Below the pieces are notes generated by a model. The model saw only the letters and a list, made by a program, of their open reading frames with translations. It did no database searches and was not told where the DNA came from. A stretch of DNA of 64,000 bases from positions 29,268,545 through 29,332,544 of the forward strand of contig NC_088790.1 in assembly GCF_949628265.1 (NCBI RefSeq). The letters are read 5' to 3'. Position numbers and translations under genes: made by a program. This document shows, one piece after another, positions 34,489 to 46,529 of the stretch. Within the stretch, counting starts at the first letter, position 1; the number at the start of each line of letters is the position of its first letter. This stretch comes from Cloeon dipterum. Lineage: Eukaryota; Arthropoda; Insecta; Ephemeroptera; Baetidae.

Positions 34489-35269
34489 AATTTTCTAAAT
34501 AGACATAAATTAATTTTAGATGTGCATTTTATTGTATTTTTGAATAAATTTACCTCGAGTTTAAAATTTTGATATTTTATCCATTGGCTCGCTTCCTCTA
34601 GCCCTTTAAAGGGCCATTATCCCGTTGAAAAAGTGAAAACGAATTTAAAATCCGTGTTTGTTTACACTCCGCATCTCCGATAAACATCAAGGTGCCTTTT
34701 TCGGGGAGAATGAGGATTCTCTTGAAGAGTTTTCTACTTTAACCGCCACTGTTTGATCTTTTCTTGACTTTTTATGAACGATTTAATATTATTTTTATGA
34801 AAATCCGTGGTCACTGACAATAATCCTCGCAGCTCCACTTCCAAAACAACAGAGAGAGAGCAGCAAAAGGGGGCGGGGCCTATGGGCGGAGCTTAACCTC
34901 GTGAAAATATAATAATATTCAATCTCTTGAAGAATTTTCCGCTTATCGCCTTATATCGGTTAATTTTTCAGTTTTGAGTTCTTTAAAACGAAAAACGAAC
35001 GCGTTGGTGCCCAAAACAAAAAATTCTTGATACTTTTTACTAGAAAAATGATTGGATTCGCAGCTGTATAGGTGGGCGTGGCACAATTCCAACCTGCAGA
35101 GATGCAATACCTCAGAATTTTACTTTATTTATGATTTTTATTGCTCGTGCAATTACAAAACTGATATTACGGGACCATTCGGACTTGAATTTTTGTTGTG
35201 CTTTACTTTACTTTACAATCAATTAAGTTATTGATTCTGAATAAAATAATTTTACTGGTCTCTTTTAGA
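34489..35269. promoter_or_regulatory. Upstream region of the LRR gene
   Basis: No coding sequence recognised. It must hold the LRR gene promoter and 5' untranslated region (transcribed leftwards) and the 3' flank of the ZAD-like gene. Nothing more specific such as a TATA box was identified. Confidence 0.4.
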
Positions 35270-35919
35270 TCACTTTTTAGATCGTTTATTTCTACTACAC
35301 ATGCCGCTGGGGCCAGCCTCGTCTTTTAAATTGCAATTATTATGACTCCTCAAGTTCATCCTTGAAGATGTTGGCGCTTGCCAATCAGTTGCAGGTCTCT
35401 TCCTCGTGACACGCTCCTTCAGCTTAACCTTCTCCTCGCTACTTTTAATTCCGCTTTGCTCCTCTTCTTCCTCAGACTGCAAAACGATGATTTATTTTTT
35501 TAGCAATCGAGGCATTTTAAAATTTGAATTTAAACACGCACCGAATCAGTTGTGCTCTCGACCATATTCTGCTGCATATTTTGCTCTTTAAGCATTTTTA
35601 ACAGGTGCTTATTCGTCTCGAGAATTTTTTTCTTGAACGCGGTCCACTCCACCAGAATGAGAGCACACCTTTCTCCAATTATCCGGGGCTTTCTGTCATC
35701 TTCCGTGGGCTAGATAGAATACATATTTTACGTACATTAATTCCAGTTAATAAATTGTAATGAACATACCTGGAGATTCAAGTGGTCTTTAAGTAACGTG
35801 GCGTAAGTCAAGTTGCTGTTTTCTGGCCCCGTCTCAAAAATGTCCACAGCTTTGCAGTCCTCGTCCAGCCTCTCTCCGCACATCCGACACATTCCAGTTA
35901 AATCAATTAGACTGCGCAT
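35270..35919 (-). CDS. ZAD-like zinc protein without C2H2 fingers, 174 aa
   Basis: Three exons on the minus strand, 35919-35770, 35709-35542 and 35476-35270, all joined in phase 0. The N-terminus, MRSLIDLTGMCRMCGERLDE, has the C-x2-C start, acidic/hydrophobic spacing and helix (TYATLLKDHLNLQ) of a ZAD domain, a zinc-binding dimerisation domain of insect transcription factors. The second Cys pair expected before the long helix is reduced to one Cys (GERCALILVEW). The helix FKKKILETNKHLLKML is kept. The C-terminal third is Glu-rich then basic (RNKRSKK) and has no C2H2 finger. Possibly a stand-alone dimerisation partner or a degenerate ZAD protein. The gene lies head-to-head with the exon at 36482. 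Confidence 0.65.
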
Positions 35920-36481
35920 CGTGATACTGCTTGTTTACTGCAATATTTTAGGTCTAGCTGGGCACGGATATTCCGGACGAACTAATTCTAAAACAGTTCT
36001 AAAACTCATAGCGTGTGTTTAGTGTTTACGGCCAGAAATGTAAACAAGCTCAAGCTGCCATAAGACAGCTGGAGAGTTAGGAAGGGAGTGGAACATACCG
36101 ATAATTCTTTGCAGTATTTAACCGAATTAAACGCTATTTTTCACGTTTTCCTCCATAAGAACTAGTTTAAATCTTTATTTCAGCTACGAATTTATTCAAG
36201 CCAAGCAATTTTTAGTTTTAAATGTGTGTATTTGCTTTGATTCTGAGCAATAATCGGTTTTTATAACTCAATTAAACCGGTATAAGTGGAACAGTTATAT
36301 CTCTTCAATCCTATTGGTTGCTTTTTAATAAAAAACGGCGCGAATTTTTCCTCTTCTTCCGCCAACATTGCACACGAGACAGGATCCGAGAGTGCGAAAT
36401 TATTGCGAATTTTAAGAGCTGGCAGCAATATAGCAGCGTGCGAACGAACGTGCTGCGTGTAAAAACCGTCCTTGGCTGCGT
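35920..36481. promoter_or_regulatory. Divergent promoter region
   Basis: About 560 bp separates the ATG of the ZAD-like gene (minus) from the ATG at 36482 (plus). The right part (36360-36480) is GC-richer and probably 5' untranslated sequence of the plus-strand gene. Promoter function is inferred from the divergent arrangement. Confidence 0.4.
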
Positions 36482-36597
36482 ATGATGGGATTACCGGCCT
36501 TGGTGGCAGCCTGCAGCCACCTGGCGGCTACCATAAAAGGACCGCGGCAGGACCAGCAGATGGTGAAATTTCGCGAATTTCAGGATTTCACCATCAA
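36482..36597 (+). CDS. Coding first exon of an unidentified gene
   Basis: An open frame starts MMGLPALVAACSHLAAT and runs into a consensus donor, AAGTAAGT, in phase 2 after 38 complete codons. Local composition is far more GC-rich than the flanks, and the frame has no stop. The N-terminus is mildly hydrophobic but not a clear signal peptide. No matching phase-2 acceptor exon with a recognisable continuation was found before 38.2 kb, so the rest may lie far to the right or outside the window. Confidence 0.5.
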
Positions 36598-38295
36598 GTA
36601 AGTACATAATATATTGCTTTAATGTTAATTTAGGGTGGGTTGAGAGAATTCGCGCATACCAGTGTGAATTGGTTTCCCGCCAATAATTGTTTCACTCATT
36701 TTCCGTCTCATTTTAACGCGGTCGTCGGCCAAATTAGGACTGACAGCCAGCCAAATGGCCATAAATGGTTTTGATGAAATAACAAATGCTTTGAATTTTA
36801 AGTGCAATTTTTTGGAAACTCAACATGAGTTTATTATAAAAGGAAGACGAGAAAAACTGTATACTGAGTGGTTTAGAAAATGACGGAAATATTTTGTGGC
36901 CTTTGAAGCATGGCCTTTTTATGCGATGGGCCCTTGGAATTTCAAACTCAAGATTCAGATACTGCTACAATTGAGTTAAAGCTAGCGGTGTGCTGGAATA
37001 AAGAAGGAACGTGTTAAACTTATTAAATATCTAGCCATATTATATGTTGTGAAATAAACTCGACAAATTTTCTGCTTAGATCTTCATTGTTTATTTAATA
37101 ACTGTAAATTCCCGTTTAATCAATAATCTTGCGACAGAATAAAAATAGATAAATTCTGAATTAGATGAAGTTTTAAAATAACCGAAAAATATAATAGTTA
37201 AAAATTTATCGTAACCATAGAAAATTAAACTAAATATATAAATTAAGCTGTGTTTATTTTTCCATTAAATCTTGACTGTCCGTAACGAGGAAAAATAATC
37301 TGCTCAATTGATTGATTTATTTCTATGGCTGTGAATTTTAGGAAAGGTTTTTTTTTCAAGACATAGAGTTGGTTTTATATTTTTGACTGTTTGTTTCTGT
37401 TCAAATTTGATACAATTAAGACGGTCTCTGGGCCAAAACAGACGAGTTTTTCAGAAAACGTTACAGTCAAACCTGATATCTCAAACTGTCTGAGGTTTTT
37501 TTCCAAAATTACAAATGGAAAACAATAATTAACATGTATGGGATAGAGTTTAATCAAACTTGAATAAAATATAACCACGAGAAATACATAAATTCAAACT
37601 AACCATTCACTTTTCTTTGGTTTATAGCCAATTTCGATAGTTGTAGACTGTTCCTAGACTCATTTTAGATGCTTTTTAAAATGTTCTGGCAGTTTTTTAA
37701 GGTTTAAGTTTGGTTCTAAATGGTTAAAATTGCATGATTCGTGCTCATATGATGATTATTAGCTCAGAAAAAAGAGCTGATCGTCTAAATTTCACATCTC
37801 TGATGTTATAAATCTTGTAAAAGTATGAAAAATGTTATGGAAAACCAAATAATCTGCAAAAATTTGACCTGAATCGGAAAATAAATTTATTTTAATTTAA
37901 AGATATTAATTTTATTTCATGAAATTGCCAAAATAACATAAACTTGATGTCACGCATTGTAAAAATTGTTTAGTTTTACGTTTTTTCAATTGGAATACCA
38001 TTTTAAACTCATTTTAATTTATAAATTTAATAAAAATCTCAAACGAATATGAAAAGTTTTAAGCTTTTGAACTTTGAACACATTAAAAATCAACACAAAA
38101 TTGTGTTGATTGTTTATCTAATAAAATCAAATAACAGACGAAAGTAAATAAAAAATTAAACCTTGAACTCCGATTTTACTCGCTGATCCCCTCCATATGC
38201 ACTTCATTGGCGCTGAAGACTTCTCAATATCGAATTAGTACTCTTCAGCGAGTGTTAGCAGAAGGTTGTGTCTGAACATCAGTAGCTCATCTATT
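36598..38295. other. AT-rich intron or spacer
   Basis: Low-GC sequence with no supported exon. The last 130 bases precede the LRR gene at 38296 and presumably contain its promoter and leader. Confidence 0.45.
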
Positions 38296-39883
38296 ATGGC
38301 AGAAAGCACTATGGCCATCCAAGAGCAACCGACCAGTCCTCCAGACACATTCACCGGTGATGTGGAATCGATTGTTGAGAGTCTGATGGACACAGCATCA
38401 GGAAGTGAGGGACTGGAATCATTTCCTCACAATCAGCTACCGACAGTGGCTGCGAGGGAATTATTCTTGAACACTCTCATGGCCGCCAATGAGAAGAAGA
38501 CGCCCGAAGACCAGACCCCGACTCCGCGACTCTTCGAAATTTTAATGGCTGTGCTCGAGAAGCCGATTGAAAATCTCGACTTCCGCTTCGTCAACACTTC
38601 AGGCGTGGCCTTGGGTACCACCTTCAACCCTCAGCTAATCGAAGCCCTCGACAAGCTGGAGGCGAATAGCTCCAATACCCTGAGGACCCTGACGATGGTC
38701 ATGAGCAACAAGGGGCTCTGGCTCACAGCGAATGGACGCAGAATCCTGAGCAGTTTCCAAAGTTTGCAGCAACTCCGCCTGCCCAGCTTTATTTTCCATC
38801 CCTTGGACTTTGACATGGTGAGCCAGCATCTGACCAGCCTGGTCACCCTCGAGTGCAACCTGCACATCACCTTGAGTGCCGGAGAGATGGTTGAGAAGCT
38901 AAAGCGACTGGTTAACCTCAAGGAGTTCTTTTTCGACGTTCTGGTGGACTGGGAGTTCAAGTGGCACTCCTCATCGCACAAGGACGAGGCGCAAAACCTG
39001 AGTTTCCCGTACAGCCGCCTCTGCACGAAGCTCTGTCCGAACCTGACCGTGGTGGGCTGTGTACCTACCCTGACGCCTCGTCCAACGAGAAAGGCCTACC
39101 CTCGCCTGGAAACCAGGATCTGCCACGTTCTTGATAACGAGGACGCTGCCGACAAGCTGGACGGGAAGAGCAACCTGGAGCACCTGGTGGTCACGAGACG
39201 AATGCACCCTGCCCAGGTCATCTGGCATTCGGAAAATGTCGTTTCCCTCTGCGTGGTGGGCATGACCAGGTTCAATGACTGGTATCCTCTCGTTCAGCTG
39301 AAAAACCTCAAAGTTCTCTACACCATCGGCTGCTCGCCTTCAGGAGGAATGGCTCTAAGGGTGGCAGAGCCTATTTCCCGTGAGCTGACGATGCAGAAGT
39401 ATTCGATGTTGCAAATTACCAACGAGGATTCTGGCTACTACAGTTTACTACAGCTAATTCAAAAGAATGAATTGGTTCCCAGGAAGTTCATCATTCCTTC
39501 TGACCTGAGCACGCTCACGATTTTGGATTTCTTCGACCTGCCGAACAATTACGACAGATTGGTCGAGGTTTTCACTGCAAAGTGCCTGCAGAAAATAAAA
39601 ATATCTTTTAACAATCTGGATAAATGCAGCCTCGTGAAGGCGACGGATGAGCTGAGGGCTAGAGACGACGTCGCTCCTAGTCTGCTATTTTTTGAGAGTA
39701 GGTTTTTGCTTTCAATTTTAAATTTTATTTCAATAATTTGTTTGTTACTCCTTTGCAGTCACGGCACCACTTGATCTTTCGAAGGATAATCGTACAATGT
39801 TGGCTGCATTTTATCAAGTGATTTGCGAAAAGGCCAAGAACCTGCAAAAGTTCTACTTGCATTTTATCAAAAGTAGTAACTGA
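38296..39883 (+). CDS. LRR-type protein, 508 aa, two exons
   Basis: Exons 38296-39697 and 39759-39883 join in phase 1 (A|TC), totalling 1527 nt. The ATG (MAESTMAIQE) is the first good start; the frame is open slightly upstream but without an earlier ATG. The N-terminal 60 residues are acidic and Ser/Thr-rich. The remainder has irregular LRR-like spacing, for example LRTLTMVM, LQQLRLPS, LVTLECNL, LEHLVVTR and LKVLYTIG. It is distantly reminiscent of the LRR gene on the other strand but not a close copy, and I see no F-box-like segment. A helix-rich C-terminus ends FIKSSN. AATAAA follows at about 39941. Function unknown; a protein-protein interaction scaffold is the general expectation for LRRs. 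Confidence 0.8.
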
Positions 39884-40724
39884 CCTTTCGTTTGACGCAA
39901 GAATATTTCTGAAGAATATGTACTTCAGTTATTTGTTTAAATAAAATATTTGATTTATTTTTATGCTTGATTATTTTATTGTTTGCCCTCCTTGAAAAGA
40001 CCAATTAAAACAAAAACTGCTGGTAAAACAAAAGTAGGGCATCGAGTAAATAATACAAAGACAAATTTTCTCGGGCGTTAAGATCTCCTACTTGTTGAAT
40101 TTGTGCCGTAACCACTGCTACATGAAATGGGATTCTTTCGTCGAGATTTATATTTATTAAAAACCATTTTTTTCTTGTATAATTTACACTACTCACTCAT
40201 TCAGATTCAGAATTCACACGATAGCTCTTCATTATTGACGTGAATTAAATTGGATAATGCTTTGTTTTTCAAATCGAATAAATAAATATTAGGTTTAGAA
40301 GAGGCTTGGCTTCATAAGGTCTCGATAGTCAGGAGTGTCAAGATGCGGAATATTTTTTAATCAAAATATATCAACCAGTTGATAAACATTTAATCTTTAT
40401 TATTTAACTACTTTCATTTGGTTTTGCCCGCATAGGTTTAGATAAAACAACAATGTTATTTTTTCCTTATTAATTAAAAGGAACGCTTATTATTATTATG
40501 AAGTATAACGCTTCTTCAACTTTAGAATTTGAGTTGAACTTATTTTGTTTTCTATTGTATGTTTTTTCTAATTAAAGTATTTATGGAAGGTGAAAAAAAC
40601 ATTCTTAATTTCATCTCATTGAATTATGTATGAAATATTTATTAGACACCAACGATTTACAACAACAGACATATACATGTATTTCATCTTATTACAAATA
40701 TATTTTATAAAAATATATCACAAA
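39884..40724. other. Spacer without a recognised gene
   Basis: AT-rich, with only short frames. The right end is the 3' flank of the minus-strand exon at 40725-41067. Confidence 0.5.
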
Positions 40725-41067
40725 TTATGGGCGCACCAGGCCGCGCAGGAACCTAGCCCACTGAACTACCACTTCGTCCGCACCGACAACTCTCTGAACA
40801 TTCTTGAAGAGCGCTCTGACGACCTCTTCTGATTTGTCCGTGCCTCGCTAGTATTTTTTCTTCAAACTTAAATTTTTGAAGCTGTCTGACAAGTCTGCTT
40901 CATTCCGCTGCTGCTCCTTGCTGGGATCCTCCCTGGAGTACCGGGGATCTTTAACTAAGGGCACGAAATTGGGTCTTTCAGCCCTCAATTCTTCGCCTGC
41001 TCCATTTGTTCCTTGGTTGGCTTGGCCAGCAGTTCTCCGATTGGGCGTGGACGAATCATACTTGTCT
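40725..41067 (-). CDS. Terminal exon of unidentified gene, TAG plus 40-codon extension
   Basis: On the minus strand a good acceptor (TTTTTCTGTTCGCAG) opens an exon at 41067. Its frame reads DKYDSSTPNRRTAG, a polar Gln/Asn-rich stretch, then RPNFVPLVKDPRYSRED and SFKNLSLKKKY, to a TAG at 40850-40848. Directly in frame after TAG-C, another 40 codons read GTDKSEEVVRALF and VVVQWARFLRGLVRP before TAA at 40727-40725. The extension is much more GC-rich than the surroundings, as coding sequence is here. Either the stop is read through, the extension is a separately spliced exon, or the stop is a recent mutation. Upstream exons were not found between 41.1 and 42.4 kb. I do not recognise the family. 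Confidence 0.5.
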
Positions 41068-42448
41068 CTGCGAACAGAAAAATAATAGATCTTTTTATTT
41101 AATTTGAATGTTTAAATTTTAATTAGGGGAATCGAATCGGAGGCCAAAGCATTATTTCCAGGGATGCGAATCTCCAAGAGGCGTGAATGTTTCAATAATA
41201 AAATCCTCGCAAGGAATCGAGCGCCGTGCAGATTATGCAACCTGCTCTGCACCTTTGCGTCGCACTCGTCACCGCAGCACCAGCAGACACGCGACTCCCG
41301 AGCAGTCTCAGTTTTGAGGTGTTTTTATCGAAGTCATTTGTGCAGTTTATTTATATTTTTAATTGTATTTATTGAGGAATTGGTTTGATAATTTCCAAGT
41401 TAATGCACAAATGCCGCGAGCAAGGCCGTGTGTGTTATTTAACACAAATTATTTAACCCCAATAAGCGATTTACTTATGCGATTCTCTGAATTTAATGAT
41501 TTGCGGAGACGAGTCTGGTGTGTTGAACGGCATTTAAATTGCTATTTAAAACTCTCCTGCCGCCGTCGATGTAGAGCGCACTATTTTCCGCTAATCCGCC
41601 TCTGCTGCACTGGCCTTTAACTTAATGATGCGGGGGAAAAATACCCCCCCCCTCTCCCCCATGGTGAACATTCTCAGCTTTTCATGAAAGATTTCAGAAA
41701 TAATTTATCCCTTTCCGCTTTTGTGCCCGAAAATGAGCTTTTGCTGTGGAATGTTAATTATTTCCAACTATCCTTTCTATTTAAATTCCAAGCATAAGGA
41801 AATGACCGTTTTTTGTCACACTTTTGAGAAGGGTTGACAGCCACGCTGAATTTATAGAAATATGCAACTATTGCACTGGTGGAAATAAATTTAAATTTAC
41901 TCGTTTCCGAGTGTTGGTAATTTAATGTCCCGCACGGTTATAAAAACTCGCTGCTAATTTGGAAATTTTCACACACGTTCCTCTCTTTTTTGATACCAAG
42001 AAAATTTTCCTTCGGGAATTCTGTAAGGGAAATCTTGTTTTTCGTAAATTCGAGTAGGATTAGAATCTATTTTTCGAGGTTTTTCCCAACCCAAACGCGG
42101 CAGAGCACGCGGATACGGAATAGTCAAATACAATTAAAAAAAAATGTAACACATACCTGAAATTAAATATTAATTCCATTTCTTTTCAAGTAATATTAAA
42201 AATGTGGACCTAGATAGGAGAGAAATGTATCAAAAAATTCGAGCGATTCCAAATTGCATTGCTCATCCAATTCCAAGCCACCGCCTGACGAAAAGAGGAG
42301 AATTATTTGCTTGGAAATCTCTGGAATCAGTCACATTGCCGAGGCCTTGCTCGACGAGTGCTTTAAGAAACGGCTGTCAATTTCAGCAGATGAATTGGAG
42401 GATTTTTTCCTAGTCTCTTAAAGAAATCATCATTCACGCCGAATTTTA
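41068..42448. other. Spacer without a supported exon
   Basis: There are GC-richer patches at 41210-41300 and 41560-41620 but no frame with convincing splice sites on either strand. These patches could be leader exons of the minus-strand gene. Confidence 0.4.
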
Positions 42449-43451
42449 ATGAGGATGGAGCGGAACAATGATGGAGCACGTTATTTGAGTGGTTTGTCAA
42501 TTTCCATACTTAAATTTTTATTTCTTTAACAAAAAAGAAAAACCAAGTCGATTGCTTTGTAATTTATAATTAAATTTTGGAATTTTTACTAAACATTCCG
42601 TTTCAAACAGCAGGTCGCAGCGCCCTAGTGAGAGATACAGGAGACGATAGAGAGTGCCTATTTTGCAGGAAAGTAATACAAAAATCAAAACCCTTGAAAA
42701 GAGGAAATTGCAGCCATTACGGCCACGTTTGCATCGACTGCGAAGTAACTGAGAGGTAAAATAAAGAATTGTGTGAGTAAGGTTCAACAGAGTCGTGAGA
42801 GTAATTAATCATGTTTTTAGTTTCACTATGAAAGATCTGCAAAAAATGACCCGAGCTGATATGGCAGCCCTCAGAAGGTGCAGCATTCTTCAACAATTCG
42901 AAGTTCATCCTGACGGTTTGTTTAAACATTTCTAAATTTTCTAATTATTTATTTAAAAATTTGTAACTCAGGCTCTGACGTGCTGATTGGCTTTTTTGAA
43001 TGGCAAACATGCGGAATTTGTCGCAAAGCCTTGAGAAAGAACGACAGCATGCATGAGCACAATGTCGCTCGTCACAGTTCGGTTCAACATTGTGATTTTG
43101 GGTGCAATCAGTACTCAACTGCGCCAAGATTCGAAGCCCACAACAAAAGTTGCGGTATTTGGTGTCCTTGGTGCGAAGAGAAGGTCGACTACGATTACTG
43201 GGAACATTTTGCGAACGAGCGCGACAGGGTCTTCGTTTGTCCAGCCGACGGCTGCTGCACGGCTTTCCTGCGTGACGACCTTGAAGGAGCTTGCGCCCAC
43301 CTTCTCTCCAATCATATCTGGCGATCGCCTTTCAGCTACCTGTGAGTCTAGAATAGAATAGAAAAGCGTTTTTGGAAGTTAATAATTGTAATGGATGTCG
43401 AATTTCAGCCATTTTATTCCGGAAGATGATGAGGAAACGATGGAAAATTAA
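42449..43451 (+). CDS. Cys/His-module protein 1, 231 aa, one module
   Basis: Exons 42449-42491, 42611-42755, 42821-42915, 42972-43341 and 43409-43451 total 696 nt, with phases 1, 2, 1 and 2. The same phases occur in both paralogues downstream. After a short first exon (MRMERNNDGARYLSG) comes a C-x2-C...C-x2-C element (CLFC and CIDC). A short helix follows (FTMKDLQKMTRADM). The large exon has CGIC, H-x4-H, CDFGC, CPWC, CPADGC and a final H-x4-H (HLLSNH), in all probably several zinc sites. The tail is acidic (EDDEETMEN). AATAAA lies at about 43612. I do not recognise the family; zinc binding is inferred from Cys/His spacing. Confidence 0.75.
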
Positions 43452-44386
43452 ACTACAGGGTGAAAGAAGATTAATTGATTTCATTCTTTTATATCGATAG
43501 AGTTATTTCTGATTTTTTTCGGAAAGAACTGTTGTATTTAAATTTAGAAAGAAACATTGATTTTTAATGTACATTTATTTATAATACAAGAGCTTCCTTT
43601 TCTTTGAGAAGAATAAACTTTGACATCAAGAAAATAATCTATTTTTTTGTCGTTTTAATTTAAATCCAAAGAAAACCTGAATGATTGACAAATCGTAATC
43701 ATTATTTTAGCTGTTTCAGTGTATTCTCATTTAGTTTATTATTATAAAAAAACTATTATAAAGTGCAGAAACATAATTTTAATCCTTGGGTTGCTCAGAA
43801 GAACGCCTGCAGCATTCGGCTGCTAGCATTCCGCGTAACAACTATGCGCCGCGTGTTGCATAATCATCGATCTCTTGCTGACATTTAATTTTTTATTTTA
43901 ATATTTAATTACCCATCAATTATCAAAGGTATTAAAAGGTTTGCTTTCTAAATAAATTCCTCGAAAATGAAACAGAAGCTTCGTGGTGAATGTTTAAATA
44001 TGAAAATAATCTTGCCTAGCTCAGAAAAATATGAAAAATGCTGGGAATGTCAAGTCTGGTGAAAATTTAGAATGTCTACAAGAAAAAAAGACTTTAAATA
44101 AAGCTACATTTGAGGAAATAAAATGTAAGAATTGCTTGGCTTGGATGGAATTCGGTATGCCTCAAATTTTTGAACATTTCCACTTCATCTCTCTTATAAA
44201 TACCACACACGAAGCTGAAAAGACTCGCATTATTTATTTGGAACGACAAGAAGACGGTCTTGTCTTGGGTTTGGTCGAAACAGATTCCATAATTTCGAAA
44301 TTATATATTGAAATCTATTAAATTCGTCTTTCCAAATTTTCATATATTTTTAAGTGAATTAATTCACTTGCTTATCAACTGCTAAG
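43452..44386. other. Spacer with duplicated 5' flank of the module genes
   Basis: The stretch 43970-44330 is repeated with many differences at about 48040-48360 and again, degraded, near 56.04-56.6 kb. It shares 'tggaacgacaagaagacggtc' (in part) and neighbouring sequence. It probably represents the upstream, perhaps untranslated, part of the duplicated unit. An open frame at 44031-44321 is not conserved in the copy at 48 kb. Confidence 0.5.
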
Positions 44387-45730
44387 ATGATGCCATCCCA
44401 AGGTGAAGCTGCTGGACCAAGTGGTACGATATCAAAACAATTTTATTAAATTTTCTATTCAGTTGAAAAAAAATCAAATTTTTTGGCAGCATTCTGAAAG
44501 GTCTAAATTGTGAGATACATTTTTTTTTTGCAGAAATCAAGATAAAGTGTTTATACTGCGATCTACCTGACTACAAACTGCTGGAAAAAATCTACAGAAG
44601 TACAGGGTCAGGACCGAAATACATCTGTTCCTACTGCGAATTTACAGAACGGTACATTTATTTCCTTTAAAAGTTTTTTTGTATATTTATCAAAAAAATT
44701 CTCAGCTTTACAGTTGTTGATTTGGCAAAGAAGATAGGTGTTAGTTCGACTGACCTAAAAAGCCTAATAAAAAATATGGAATTTTTTAAAACATTTTACA
44801 ATGAAAGAGGTAAGTTTTTCCCACAAAGCTCTAAAACCATTTTTGAAATTCAATTCTGAAATCCTACGAAACTCAATATTTTCATTTTTTGAATTATTAT
44901 TATTTAAAAAAAATGTAAAACGCCACATTTCGGCATATCTGTTTAGAATTTACTGGCTTTAGGCAATGTCGCCAATAATTAAATGCCTGCTGTTTTGAGT
45001 AATAATTAAATTAATTTCTTTCTTTCTACCGCTTTTATTCGTGCATTTTTAGGGATTGACGTGAACAACGCACCGCTTGGATATTTGGAATTGGAAATAT
45101 GCGGCTTATGTTCTATGCCAATTTCAAGAAATACCTCGACCGAAGATCACAATAACACGGCGGCTATGCATTATTCTGGATTCATTAAAAAATGCAATAA
45201 AGGATGCGGACGCTACATTTGGATTATGTCCCTTCACGAACAATATTGTAAAAAATTATGCGAATACGAAGGTTGCAAGAAAAAGTTCGATCTGACCGAC
45301 GTTCACTTCAAAGAGGTCCACAGACCTTTCTTCTGTCCAATCGCGGGCTGCGACAAAGGTTTTCCACCACAGGATATCGAACAAATTTGTACCCACATTG
45401 TGAAGACTCATTTATTGAACACCGTCAAAACGTTTTCCCCGCCAAAAGAGCAAGTTTATCATATTTTTTCTTATAATTTATTAAGATTTTTTCTTATAGA
45501 TATTCATTCATGCCTGAAACTGTGGAAAACCAGCCTGACGATGTAGCTAAACCAAGTGGTAAGATATATATCGAATTTTAAAAAACGCAAACATAAAATT
45601 TAGTTTTAAGACACATATTTTGAAATGAGCGTAATTGCATTGAATTTTAGCGACCAAACTAAAAACGAGGAAAATAATAGAGAGGCACTCTTACTCCTGC
45701 AACAAAAAAACTAAAGTAACTAGCTTATAA
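44387..45730 (+). CDS. Cys/His-module protein 2, 258 aa, one working module
   Basis: Exons 44387-44423, 44534-44651, 44706-44809, 45053-45431, 45500-45558 and 45651-45730 total 777 nt in consistent phase. Starts MMPSQGEAAGPSG. The module has CLYC...CSYC, then the helix FTVVDLAKKIG, then CGLC, H, CNKGC, H, C, CEYEGC, H-x4-H, CPIAGC and a final H-x4-H. The linker exon (YSFMPETVENQPDD) corresponds to one in paralogue 3 and should lead into a second module. The next exon has lost its first Cys pair and stops after 26 codons (TKVTSL), so the protein probably ends there. The remaining second-module exons are broken (next entry). Confidence 0.65.
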
Positions 45731-46497
45731 TTTTGGGAGTGCAACAATATCCATTGCCAGGAATGCAAAGAAAGAGAAAAGTAAGCAATTTGTCAATTTA
45801 TTATAGAGAGTTTTACTGACGAGGTATTTACATTTTTACAGATTTTCGGTGGAAAATTAGTAGATATGATGAAGAAGAATGGTTTTGAGCCAGTTGTCGA
45901 CTTGCAATCCTTCAGAAAAAGGCAAAATTCCTAGAGGTAATTCAGGAGACTAGTTTGCATTTCGATTCTTTGAATTCTTGGAAAATACTCGATGGCATCC
46001 TTTAATTTGCAAGGGTGCCAAAAATCTAAATTAACTGTTTTTCCAAGAGTTTTTATGTATATAGTCCTTCCAAAGAATAAAATACATCATTTGACTTCTT
46101 ATTCTTAGGGTCAGACGTGTCTGATGTAACTCTAAGATTTCGGAAACTAGATAGATGTCCTGGATGCGGTGAGAATCTCTGTCGCAACGAGTCTCTTGAG
46201 AAGCATTTCCAGGAATATCATCCTCTTAAGAACAGTCCTGAGGATCTCGTGGAATGTAGCAGAGGATGCAAAGGTTTTAAATTGCCACTCACGAAACGTT
46301 TTGTGGAGCTAAATGCCAACACGAGGAATGCTCTTTCACTTTTTACCATCGGAACGATGACCATTTTAAATCGGTTCACAAGATTTTCTTCTGTGAAGCT
46401 ATGGGATGCCCCTGTTATTTTCCACCTGATGATATTGGAAATATTTGCATGCACATTGTGAGAGGGCACTTGAACCGTCTCCCACAGCATATGTAAG
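45731..46497 (+). pseudogene. Degenerate second module of gene 2
   Basis: Three exon remnants align in order with exons 6-8 of paralogue 3. The CxxC exon (to about 45782) has an early stop and a frame break. The helix exon (45842-45937) reads LVDMMKKNGFEPVVDLQSF only in the wrong phase and ends in a stop. The zinc exon (46111-46497) starts intact with GSDVSDVTL and CPGC, but shifts frame near 46330. The remainder (FYHRNDDHFK, CEAMGC, HIVRGHLNR) is in a second frame. Splice sites are still present. A fresh MITE sits in the last intron. Confidence 0.75.
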
Positions 46498-46529
46498 ATT
46501 ATATTTTCATCATTTTTTCCTTGTGGCAA

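Noticed and set aside
40626..40832. Plus-strand frame ending NYHFVRTDNSLNILEERSDDLF
   Set aside because: The opposite strand gives a frame continuous with a well-spliced exon, so this is probably its shadow.
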